Assembly: GCF_949628265.1 (NCBI RefSeq)
Contig: NC_088789.1
Location: 31,551,883 to 31,615,882 of the forward strand
Reading direction: 5' to 3'
DNA from: Cloeon dipterum
Lineage: Eukaryota; Arthropoda; Insecta; Ephemeroptera; Baetidae
DNA length: 64,000 bases
Part shown: in pieces, positions 33,701 to 41,700 of the stretch
Layout: every line of letters begins with the position of its first letter
How positions within the stretch are numbered: position 1 is the first letter of the stretch
Translations under genes and position numbers: made by a program
The notes under the pieces: model-generated
What the model saw: only the letters and a program-made list of their open reading frames with translations
The model's database searches: none
What the model was told of the DNA's origin: nothing

Positions 33701-34943
33701 TGAGATTGACCCTTTGAAAGGTTGACCCTGAGCAAAAAAATTTTAACAGTAGAGGAATTAACCCTTTAGAAGATATATTTTCTGTTTAATAATATAAAGT
33801 TGATGAATTTTTCAAGTGAGATCAGGTCTTACCCTGAAGGTGGTTAAACCTTTTAAAGACCCTGAAAATTTAAAAATGGAAAATTAACTCTGTTAGCAAT
33901 ATAAATGAAAGTTTGGCTTAATTTGAAGACCCTCAGCAATTTTGATTAATTTTTAAATTTCAACCTTTTTCAGGTACATAGAAGAATTCAACTGCACCAA
34001 CACAGAAGTGAGCGACTACAGGTTGCGCGACTCGATCAAGTCTTTCCCGTCGGGCCACGCGTCCGTCTCGGTGTTCACCGCCTACTTCCTCATTGTAAGC
34101 ATTCATTTTTCTATTTAATTTAAATTAATTCCCGCCCTTTTTTAAACAGTGTTTCCTTCAACGGCGGTTGGCTGGATTGCCGAGGAAGAGTCCGTCGCAG
34201 TTCTTGAAGCCGTGGCTGCAGTGCGTCTGCATGACGTGGGCCCTGCTGTGCGCCCTCTCCAGGGTCAATGACCACCGACACCACGCACACGACGTCATCG
34301 CTGGCTCCATCTTGGGCGCCATCTTCGGAATGATAACCGTAAGATTAAATAATTGCCAACGAGATAAGATTTTTAATTGTTTTGCTTTGTTTGAAGGCAG
34401 TATAGAAGTCTAAATATAAGTTGTTTTTAAGCCGTGGGGATTTTTCATGATAAAGAGTTCGTTCAGATAATAATTTGCCATAAAAGGTCACTTTTCCTAC
34501 TTATATCTCATTAATTTAAAACAAGATGGCGGACCTTCACGGTTCCTTTAAGATTTTGACGCCATCTTGAATTTTTAAAAAATTCTCCATCATCATTAAC
34601 CGTTAATTCATTCCAAAACGGTTCAAAACTGAACAAAATTCCCATTATTTTAGATTTCCAACATGGCGGCCAAGCGCAACGACCATTAAAGCGTTTCGAA
34701 TTCTGTTTTCAGGCTCGTTTCTTCTGCGGCGACTTTTGGCCGGGCCAGTGCGCGGTGCGGCTGAACCAGGACGCGGGGAGCGAGGGGGCGTCGTCGGGCA
34801 GCACTGCGGTCGGCTCGCTGGACGAACGCAACAGCAACGGACTGAAGACGCAGCACCAACACCCGTCGGTGCGGCGGCTGCTGTCGTCCACGTCGTCCTA
34901 CTCGGGCTCCGTCAGCGCCGACGAGCTGCGCGAAGTCAGATGA
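11374..34943 (+). CDS. Phospholipid phosphatase (PAP2/LPP superfamily, wunen/lazaro-like), longest isoform
   Basis: Exons 11374-11490, 15544-15709, 32371-32525, 33105-33358, 33974-34094, 34150-34338 and 34713-34943; all phases close, 410 aa. This is an integral membrane enzyme that dephosphorylates lipid phosphates at the outer or luminal face. All three catalytic motifs are present: K-x6-RP (K196, R203-P204 in KIMVSEPRP), PSGH (256-259) and SR-x5-H-x3-D (S308, H315, D319). An NCT glycosylation site lies at 237-239 in the loop before PSGH, as in known LPPs. Hydrophobic helices flank these motifs. The tail is Ser-rich (about 380-405). The first 94 residues are not hydrophobic, are Gln- and Ala-rich, and are not typical of LPPs; an internal Met at 15661 would give 332 aa. 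The gene has a 16.7-kb intron and alternative first exons. The nearest subfamily member was not determined. Confidence 0.85.
12056..13505. mobile_element. Large inverted repeat (1.45 kb) in the phosphatase first intron
   Basis: The arms are about 600 bp, roughly 12056-12640 and 12890-13505, and are inverted copies of each other. Examples are GCGGAAATGGTTAAAC at the left end against GTTTAACCATTTCCGC at the right, and TGACAACTGGAATAGGAGAC near 12315 with its reverse complement near 13220. The ends look like terminal inverted repeats, but I see no target duplication. No ORF of note. Probably a foldback/MITE-type element or an inverted duplication. Confidence 0.65.
13657..14045. mobile_element. 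Palindromic MITE family B, copy 1
   Basis: The element is palindromic from AAAGACTGTCTTTAACG to CGTCAAAGACGGTCTTT. Arms include CCAATCGATTCCTGAGGG and TTTTTTCCCGCC; the core contains two CGCATGCG motifs in inverted orientation. It is intronic in the phosphatase gene and non-coding. Confidence 0.7.
14046..15543. other. Rest of phosphatase intron 1
   Basis: AT-rich. A GC-richer segment at 14050-14400 has overlapping short ORFs with no recognisable product. Near 15410-15520 a GC-rich tract with GAGAGAGAGA lies just before the acceptor at 15543 and could be another transcription start, with translation from the ATG at 15661. Confidence 0.35.
15710..19059. other. Phosphatase large intron, left part
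   Basis: AT-rich intronic DNA. No ORF with coding character and no RNA gene recognised. GC-richer islands near 16320-16500 and 18540-18890 are unexplained and could be enhancers. Confidence 0.35.
19060..19445. mobile_element. Palindromic MITE family B, copy 2
   Basis: Inverted arms share AATCGATTCCTGAGGG, TTTTTTCCGACC and CCCGCCAAAAC. The core carries paired CGCATGCG motifs and a GGTCTCTCTGCAAGTGCTC-like centre, as in copies 1 and 3. The outermost bases are diverged and no clear target duplication is visible. Confidence 0.65.
20965..21358. mobile_element. Palindromic MITE family B, copy 3
   Basis: The left arm starts AAACCGTTTTTAACG and the right arm ends GTCAAAGACGGTCTTTAAG. It has the same arms and core as copies 1 and 2. 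Intronic. Confidence 0.7.
21359..22495. other. Phosphatase large intron, spacer
   Basis: No gene. A non-AT-rich patch at 21520-21660 (GGCGGTTTATTGGTGTCGG ... GCTCCCCTTTGGGTTTGGG) looks unlike its surroundings and may be a fragment of an unidentified repeat. Confidence 0.3.
22496..23288. repeat. Tandem duplication of a roughly 390-bp CpG-rich palindromic unit
   Basis: Unit 1 (22496-22867) and unit 2 (22893-23288) align over their length: GAAGCTGCGCAGTAAA, AAGCATGCGCAGTATGTTCA, CTGCGCATGC and AGGCGTGCCGACCTAATAAT occur in both, and both end in TAACAACAAAAAT. Each unit has internal inverted GCGCAG motifs. Non-coding. Confidence 0.7.
23289..24339. other. Phosphatase large intron, spacer
   Basis: AT-rich except for a GC-richer island at 23740-24080. 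The island contains short overlapping ORFs but no recognisable domain or RNA gene. Confidence 0.3.
24340..25620 (+). repeat. Family C repeat block 1: two roughly 450-bp monomers
   Basis: The monomers begin near 24340 and 24795. Each carries, in order, AATCCGTTTAATTTTT, a CGAAAAACGGTC-like box, GAGGGGCATCGACTGGTGC, GGGCCCC-rich sequence, AGTTTGAAATGTCACAAA, an ATAACTCGGCTCCTATTG-like box and a final CAGATCGAGGTTCTGAC. The second monomer is split by a small hAT element. Dispersed relatives occur at 10.7, 27.5-28.7, 31.0, 50 and 55.4 kb. No coding potential; satellite-like or part of a larger element. Confidence 0.65.
24968..25361. mobile_element. Small non-autonomous hAT element (394 bp) with 8-bp target duplication
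   Basis: Terminal inverted repeats CAGGGTTCGC (24968-24977) and GCGAACCCTG (25352-25361) are flanked on both sides by ATAGGGCC (24960-24967 and 25362-25369). The insertion splits a family C monomer, whose sequence resumes at the duplicated site. The CAGGG ends and 8-bp duplication are classical hAT. A 181-codon ORF across it is accidental. Confidence 0.85.
25903..26333. mobile_element. Palindromic MITE family A, copy 4
   Basis: It runs from GACCAGTTGCATAAACCG to GGTTTATGCAACTGG, flanked by AATT on both sides. Arms include CCGCCAACAGATGGCGC and its inverse; the centre is GTTGGAAAAGATTTTTTTA. Intronic in the phosphatase gene. Confidence 0.75.
27240..27303 (+). CDS. Alternative first coding exon of the phospholipid phosphatase gene
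   Basis: The ATG at 27240 opens 21 codons (MGKKQPRRRHVPFASW...) ending in a consensus donor G|GTGAGC in phase 1. This is exactly the phase needed by the acceptor at 32371, giving a 337-aa isoform with a short basic cytoplasmic N-terminus. The 27000-27240 segment is GC-rich and plausible as a promoter. The exon lies in an isolated GC-rich island between two blocks of family C repeats. No other function for this island is evident. Confidence 0.6.
27470..28745 (+). repeat. Family C repeat block 2: three tandem roughly 465-bp monomers
   Basis: Monomers start near 27480, 27955 and 28410, each with CCCTTTGGC- or CCCTTTAG-AATCCGTTT. They share all the boxes described for block 1. The third is truncated after the CTCGGCTTGTATGGGGCG box. 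The regular spacing suggests tandem amplification of one unit. The block begins about 170 bp after the alternative exon at 27240-27303. Confidence 0.65.
28746..31014. other. Phosphatase large intron, spacer
   Basis: No gene recognised. It contains a GC-richer island at 28980-29400, AT-rich DNA, and a (CT)n microsatellite at 30666-30716 that generates low-complexity ORFs on both strands. Confidence 0.35.
30666..30716. repeat. (CT)n microsatellite
   Basis: A nearly pure CT run with one TTTC interruption, inside a GC-richer segment of the phosphatase intron. Confidence 0.9.
31015..31330 (+). repeat. Family C repeat, single shortened copy
   Basis: Contains CAATAATTTCAAAAACGGTC, a GAGGGGCATC box, GGGCCCCG, TTTGAAATGTCACAAATC and the terminal GGATCAAGGCTTTGACTTT box. 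About 100 bp is missing in the middle compared with block 2 monomers. Confidence 0.6.
31680..32108. mobile_element. Palindromic MITE family A, copy 5 (left of phosphatase exon 32371-32525)
   Basis: It runs from GACCAGTTGCACAAACCC to GTTTATGCAACTGGTC, flanked by CAATT on both sides. The right arm carries a small insertion (CTGTTAATTGGCGG) that reappears in the left arm of copy 6 on the opposite strand. The two copies are therefore in inverted orientation. Confidence 0.8.
32328..32370 (+). CDS. Alternative start: 5' extension of the phosphatase exon at 32371
   Basis: The frame of exon 32371-32525 continues upstream without a stop through the acceptor TTTTTTTCAG to an ATG at 32328 (MRFKFKLRVWWFFS). 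Starting here gives a 330-aa protein with a basic N-terminus followed directly by the first membrane helix. Upstream, 32160-32327 is GC-richer than its surroundings. Whether this start is used or the segment is simply the end of the intron cannot be told from sequence. Confidence 0.4.
32642..33071. mobile_element. Palindromic MITE family A, copy 6 (right of phosphatase exon 32371-32525)
   Basis: It runs from TACCAGTTGCATAAACCC to GGTTTATGCAACTGGTC, flanked by AATT. The left arm carries CCGCCAATTAACAGAT, the inverse of the variant in copy 5, and the right arm matches the left arm of copy 5. It ends 33 bp before the acceptor of exon 33105-33358. Confidence 0.8.
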
Positions 34944-35250
34944 GCCGGTGGCGCCACCGGAAATACGCATATATACCGCAGCAGTCTGTGATCAGAGCAG
35001 TGTATTTATTGCTTATGCATGCGCGCGGGAATATTTGAATTTCCAGAATTCCCCTCCCGCGCGCGTGCGAGAACACAAAAATGTTTATTGTTAAGTGGGA
35101 GAAGTGACGGCGACGCAATTTCCAAAGTACAACGCACCGCGACGGTTAATATATATTATCAAAGCAGAGATGTATTTTTTGTAAACGTTTACGGAAGTCG
35201 GTGCGAAAGTCGATTATTCGATCGCGTCGCTGTTGACTAAAGTGAATAAA
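34944..35250 (+). promoter_or_regulatory. 3'UTR and poly(A) signal of the phospholipid phosphatase gene
   Basis: AATAAA at 35245-35250 lies about 300 bp after the stop. The leader of this stretch is CpG-rich and no other ORF is present. Further AATAAA-like signals occur downstream (near 36020). Confidence 0.55.
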
Positions 35251-35344
35251 GAAAGTCGGTCGGCCATGTTGTCTGGGCGAAAAAATCAGGTTCTGAAGAT
35301 GTCAAAAACTTGAGAATTTGGCAGGTTTACTTCATGCTTTTTCG

Positions 35345-35565
35345 CGCGAATGTCTGGACGTCTGGTCACGTGACGCGGGCGACGCGCTGGTTGGTTAATG
35401 GTCACGCCCACTTTTTCAGCTACAAAACAACAAAAATTCTTGGCATAGCGCTGAAACTTCGCGCAGCAAAACAAACTGAAAATTTGTTTGTTTTTGTTGT
35501 GGTCTGAAAAGTGGGCGTGGCCAGCAACCAATCAGCGCGCTTGCCTGCGTAACGTGAGATAAATT
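35345..35565. repeat. Inverted repeat with CCAAT-type arms
   Basis: GCGCTGGTTGGTTAATGGTC...GCCCACTTTTTCAG on the left mirrors CTGAAAAGTGGGCGTGGCC...CAACCAATCAGCGCGC on the right. The loop is about 70 bp. A CACGTGAC box sits at the left edge. A small MITE-like element or a paired regulatory site. Confidence 0.55.
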
Positions 35566-37777
35566 CGCCGATATTTCTCGAAATCTGTCGCTTTCTTAAT
35601 TCACTTTGCTGTTGACCAGTATTATAAGTATTAAAATAATAGTTATATTATGGATTGTGTGTTCGAATGATAGAATTAATTAATAAGACCGCAAAAATCA
35701 GATTCTTGCGCAAACATGGCCGTCGACAACGCCATTTATTGGATCGCTCTGCGCATAAAAACAATTATTATTTATCTTCAGCTGCAGCTGCTTTGAAGAC
35801 GATACAATTATCCTGAAAAAATTGACTCTCTAAAAATTTCAAAGTCTGCGTAAAATAACCCTCTCTGTATACCTCAACGAATTATTCAGGTCGAATTTAT
35901 ATATATTTACTACATACACTGTTGAAAGACAAAACAAAAACGGGGCCAACTCGAACCATCCGCTGATTGAATTGATGAACAAGTGTGATTACTTAAAGGC
36001 GCCAAAGGAAATTAACAAAAAATAAAACTAGCGTTGCGTAAATTGATATATATTTGTTGTATTTTTGTGTTTATTTATCACTTTATAATCAATTGTGACT
36101 GCTAGAACTCAATCAACTGGTACAACTCGTCTTCTTTCTGCACACATACATACAAGACTTTGCTCGAACGTCGGGAGATGCTGATGAGATACAATTTTAT
36201 ATAATTACATATGCTTTGAATTCGTGTGTGGGTGGGTGGGTGGGTGTGTCCGCCGCGTAATTAAGTCTTTATAGGGGGTAGCGAGTACTTGTTGCATTTT
36301 CGTAGTTTATTTAATCTTTAATCTGCTTTTGCGGGCGAGCTACATTCAATAATTAATTTCTGGGTATTTGTCAACAACAATAATAGTCATCTTAGTGTAT
36401 GCAATACGATAACAAGCAACCGCTAAAACCAAACAACTTTAGCCTGGACTCGACCAGAAAGGAAGTGTTTTTTTATTCGTGATTCGAGAGTTAGAGAGAG
36501 AGAGAGATGACGATAACATCAAGGCATTATACAAATAGGTATCATAATTATTGTTCCCCGACCATCAAGATATTCATTTTTGCTGTCTGTCCGTCTGTCT
36601 GATTCTGATTAGCTTACTTAGTTATTTGCACGTGTGTGATTGCTTTCTAATTTTTCTTTTTTAACTGCTACTATTCCCGTTTTCCGCTGATGTTCCGAGT
36701 TCGAGTTGCGTAAAACAGTTAACAAAATACCACTCGAATTTCGGTCAGTGCGGAAGATCAGATCTACACGTAGGCCTGACTTTCGATCCATCTGTTTCGT
36801 CAGAATACAATGCAACAACAATGTGTGTGTGTGTGTGTGTGTGTGTGGTTGCCGAATGCCACCTCCGGGGTCCTCCACACTCGGCCCCCCCTCTGACAAC
36901 GGAGGTCACAAGCCTGAATTTAACCAATTTAGTAGGTTTTTATCCCATTTCACCGACTGGATTTGCAGTTTAAGCTTAGAGGCCCTCCAGGCTGAGGAGG
37001 GGGGTCCCAAAGGTAGTTTTTGACCTCCGGTGTGGAAGAGTGGGTCCAGTGTGCGGATTTCCCGACGCGGCCATTCACTCGCCGTAAAACTATTTTATAA
37101 TTTATAATTATACGCACCGTGATGAGTGTGAGACGAGGAGGAAAGAAAGGTAGCGTTTGAACACAAATTATGGTGGCACAATTTGCTTTGGTGCACCATA
37201 CACATCATACCTCCTTCGGAATCCGCGCTCTCTCTCAGCACCACTGCGGAATGTGTTTGTTTGTTTGTTTGTCTCTAAGTGTGAGTGTTTTGAGCCTAAA
37301 TTCGCAGCGCACGCGCACACTCAAGCAACTTCTCTCGCGTCGCGTGTGTCTCGTTTAAAAACTATATTGTCATCAATGTAAGGATTTACGCGTTAAATGT
37401 ATGGTAGTAGATTTATTGCTGCCGGGGAGTCTGCATCTATACGCGCCTACGGAGATTACCACCGACCGACTGAGACTCACTCGTCGAACCACTCAAAACC
37501 AGCGGAAACATGCGTGATATGGTTAATGTAGATCTTAAAGGACCTCCAACTCGCGTGTTTGGAGCCACCGGTAGACGGCACCAGCCGAAGAATGCAATTA
37601 AATTAGTCAAAATCCGTTACGGTACAGTGGCGCCACCTGTTGGCAACTCCGAACACTAACAACTTATGATAATGGAAAATTCCCAAACTCTTTGATTTTG
37701 TGACAAGCTCCCAATGATGACAGTGAGGTCCTTTAATGCACCGAATTATGAGACTTTAAATAAAATACCCAGAGGAA
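35566..37777. other. Gene-free spacer with microsatellites
   Basis: No credible ORF. Simple repeats: GGGT-rich run near 36228-36248, GA run at 36494-36507, (GT)n at 36822-36847 and GTTT run at 37255-37270. A fragment of MITE A (GGCGCCACCTGTTGGC) lies at about 37625-37665. Confidence 0.5.
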
Positions 37778-38232
37778 AGACTCTCACGGTGAGAGGAAAA
37801 ATGAGACTCTCAAATTGAGAACGTGACTTTGAGTCTCACCGTGAGGAGCAGAAGCAGCCGGACGCTTTTAGATCTCACCGTGAGATCTGAGTCTCAATTG
37901 TGAGAACCGAGTCTCAATTGTGAGATCCGAGTCAATTGTGAGAAGCGAGTCTCAATTGTGAGATCCGGATCTCAATTGTGAGATCCGAGTCTCAATTGTG
38001 AGAAGCGAGTCTCAATTGTGAGATCCGGGTCTCAATTGTGAGAACCGAGTCTCACCGTGAGAACCGAGTCTCACCGTGAGAACCGAGTCTCAATTGTAAG
38101 ATCCGAGTCTCATTTTGAGATCCAAGTCTCACCGTGAGACCCAAATCTCACCGTGAGATCCAAAAGCGTCCAGCCGCCTCTGCTCCTCACGTTCTCAATT
38201 TGAGAGCCTTATTTTGCTTCTCACCGTGAGAA
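37778..38232. repeat. Palindromic element with an internal 21-bp minisatellite of small palindromes
   Basis: The array of roughly 21-bp units (about 37870-38163) has the form GAGTCTCAATTGTGAGATCC, with variants GAGTCTCACCGTGAGAACC. Each unit contains a near-perfect inverted repeat, CTCAATTGTGAG or CTCACCGTGAG. The whole block is also palindromic: TGAGGAGCAGAAGCAGCCGG and GGACGCTTTT on the left are mirrored by AAAAGCGTCC and CCGCCTCTGCTCCTCA on the right, and both outer ends carry CTCACGGTGAG / CTCACCGTGAG. Non-coding, just downstream of EPS15. Confidence 0.75.
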
Positions 38233-38750
38233 TGTTATCTCAAAGAGTGATGGCGGCTCTTTTTCGTCAAATAATAGTATTTTTTATTTATTCTGGACGC
38301 GAGCTGCACCAGGATTTTTCACAACCCTGCTCGACTAACTTAACCTATCGCGAGTGACTGGAGGGAAAAATAAAAAATTAAATTAGCAAGTTTAGTGTAG
38401 TGCGAGTTCCCTGATAAAATAGCACGGAGAAAAGAGGGGAGGTGAGAAATTGCCTGCGAGTCTTTGGTTCCGGCCGCCGCATTCTCAGGAGGTAAATCAC
38501 ATGTATCACAATGACTACCGAATAATTAATCAAGTAAACCAACCGATCGGAGAAGTAACGTAATTAAAAATGGCGATCCTTAATTATTAAGTAGGCATCC
38601 TTCGTCTTGCACCCGCACCCGTTCGCTCATTTTTCGACATTAATTACAATATTTACAAAGTACATCCAATGGAACTGCGAGAGTGTGAGAGACAACGAAC
38701 CAACCAACCAACCAACCGACCAATCAACAAACAAACGAACGAACGAACGA
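38233..38750 (-). promoter_or_regulatory. Probable 3'UTR of EPS15 with poly(A) signals
   Basis: On the minus strand AATAAA occurs twice at about 38283-38292, some 460 bp after the stop codon. A repeat of AACC/AACG units at 38697-38750 directly abuts the stop codon. No ORF. Confidence 0.45.
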
Positions 38751-41700
38751 CTAGGAAGTGCCGGCGGCCTCGGCCCTGCTCAGGGCCAGCGCGAACTCGA
38801 AGTCGGCCTGCTCCTGTTCGCGCAGCCGCCGCCTCCGCTCCTCCTCGGACGCGGCGACGGCGGTCACGCTCGTCGTCGGAGCGCCCCACGCGTCCCCGAA
38901 GCTTTGGTTGTTGTTGTTGTTGTTGTTGCCGCCGCCAGGGGGCAGGCTGGCGAACGGGTCCTCGATGTCGAACGGATCCGCGTAGCGGTAGTCCCTGAAC
39001 GGGTCCTCGGTGAACTCGAGCGGCTTGGGCCGCGCAGGCGCCGGACTCGGCGCCGTCGAACTGCTGTTGCTGCTGCTTGTGTAGCTGTTGTTGTTGTTGT
39101 TGTTGTTGCTGTGGGAATGCCTCGAAATGCCGTTCATGTTGTTGGAGGTGGTGGTGGTGGTGGAGAACTGCGGAGAATCAGCAGGTGATTAAGGCTGATC
39201 AGGGACAAAGAGCAAGACTCAGGGTTAGTCTCCGGTGGGTGCGGCTCCTGCTGCGAGAACGAGTGGCGCCGCCTGCGCCGGGGTTAGTAAACACTCACGA
39301 GCATGCAATAATAGGGAAGCCACAGAGTCGCCCAAAATTAAAATTACTGAAAAATAATCAAAGTAGCGACGCCATAATTTCCATAATTTCGACTAGAAAG
39401 ACCTTAAAGAGAGACAGTCGCTGAACCTGAACGCATTATTGGTCCCACAAGAACTAAAAAGGTTGATCTATCGATTTATAATAATAAAAACGCCCTGAAA
39501 GTTGATTTAAATGCGATTGAAAACGCGCAAAGCGAAGAAAGAATCAAGAATTCTTTGCTCAAAAAATTCTCGACGCTGATTGGTTGACGCAACAAGCACG
39601 TCAGCAGCTCCAGCGCGATTCTCAACACTTGTGAGCCGTTGCTAGGCAACCGCGTGAGCTGTTGACATGCCCGTTGCGTCCAGCCAATCAGCGTCGAGAA
39701 TTTTTTGAGCAAAGAATTCTTGCTGTTTTCTTCAATTTTCGTGTTTTTATTCTGAATTAAATCAACTTTTTAAGTATTTATGCAATTACAAGTCGATTGA
39801 ACAACTCTTTAGCTGCAAGAGGACACAAAAATCGATGGTAAGCGATTTAACGAAGGTTCATTTAATGGAAGCGACTTTTCGAGTCCGCTTTTCTCTCTTT
39901 TAGGTCAACGTTTTTGACAGATTTCCATGTTACATTCATACGAAAACGACAGGAAATTGAATTTATCATTTTAAATACAGTTTTTAACCAATCAAACACA
40001 TTTAAAACATTTAAATGCAAACAAAGATGGCGTCGCTGCTAAATTTACACCCAGAAAGATTCCTGGTTCTGACTAGAGCTGCGTTTCTTTTTGGTTTTTT
40101 GATCCAAAAAATTATATTTGCTCTGTATTTTTTTAATTAACTCTAAAGACAATTTAAAAGATGGTATTTTTAAATGCAAATAATTTTCAGGCGGTTGTGG
40201 CGACCCTTTGTAAAAGAAGAAAAATGGGGCGGCACCACTCTAACCAACTAAAAGTGATAATGTCAGTGGGGCGAAAGGCTTTTGACGGTTTACAAGCGCA
40301 TTCTGATGATTCGAATGCCGATCTACGCTCTAGCCAAATCGGTTCTGTAAATTAAAAGTGACGAAAAAATTTATAAATTATGAAAAACAACCCAAATTTT
40401 CAAAATGCAAGCCGTAAAAAGCCTTGTGTTGCGAATGAGGGTCTCAAACAATTGGCAAAAATAATAAAAAGTGCATGGTGAAACCCTCATCAAATCAAAA
40501 AGGGGGAAAATTGAACACTGGCAGAGCGTCCATGCGCACATCTACGGTACGTGCAAGCCAAACTGGAGCGGCGGAGCGGAGCTAACCTAAATCAAGAAAA
40601 TTATACAAAATAAAGAAAGAAAGAAATGAGACAGACACTGGAGTGAATAAAATCATGGAGGATTGTCTGAGCTACAGTTTGTTTCGAGTGTCGAGAGGTT
40701 GGATTTAAATTTTCGGATTTAGATTGTTCGGAGGTTTAAGCGAGTCAAGACAAACAAGAGTGAGCAGAGCAGGGCATGCGAGCGAGAATACCTATTCCTC
40801 AACGGTGGTGCTACTACTAGTCTCATTTTTAGACACCGAGAAATACATCTTGAACATTGCGACTCTAACGGCCGTAGCCAACGAAATCAACTGCAACAGT
40901 CCATTCGGAATAGTTCTTATTTACTGCGGCCGCAGTTTAACATTAAAAGGTATTTCAATTTAAAAAATCATGAAAAATAAATGGTTTGGAAGACTACTTA
41001 CACTACTCTCTTTACTCTCATCTTCCTTCTAACGCAAACAAAAGAGAAAAAGAGACAGAGGAATTATTATTTCAGCCTTAGTTTAGAGGAAACGAAAGAG
41101 GAAAGATTTAGGTGGTCCTGTAGCTCAGAGCCGGGGTTGTGCGTGGCGTGTTGCCACGCACGTCAGGGAAAATAATCAAAGGCGACTAGCTAAACATCGA
41201 TAGCACTGTCTAGTCCTCTTATAGAATTCGAGTGCATAATTGGTTGGGATTCGGCCCGACACCACCCAGTTTTCCTTCGACAACAACCGTCTAAATTCGG
41301 AAAAAATCATTTAAGACGGTGGAACCCTTAAAATTAAAAATGCTTACTTTTCAGTAGAGTTCTTATATTCAGAGTTGCGCAGATTAGCGGACCAAAGCGC
41401 AGACGCCCTGCGCAGATCACCATCTTTCCCCACGTAAAATAAAGACCAAGAAATTCGCGTCCGAAAAGTGCTTCAATTTGTCTAGAAAGAAGCTACAGCT
41501 GTTGTAGGCGAAAGCAGAGACATCTGCGCATGCCCAGCAAGAGCAGTGAAGCTTCACACGCATTTCTAGCAGTCACGTGACTCAATCCCTTGATCTCATT
41601 GGCTCGCTCATTTATTATCTCTCCCTCCTCTTGTAATTCCCCCACTCCAAGGAGTGTGACATGCGTAGCAGAGAGAGTGCCACTGCTTGGAGAGAGTCAT

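Noticed and set aside
37870-38163. Regular short repeats resembling a CRISPR array
   Set aside because: Units are contiguous with no unique spacers, the surroundings are an animal genome, and the block is part of a larger palindrome.
38607-39188. Plus-strand ORF of 193 codons
   Set aside because: Antisense to the last EPS15 exon; low-complexity Val/Arg runs are mirror images of the poly-Asn and Thr codons.
41112-41165. Possible tRNA start (TGTAGCTCAGAGCCGGGG)
   Set aside because: No T-arm consensus and no paired acceptor stem at the expected distance.
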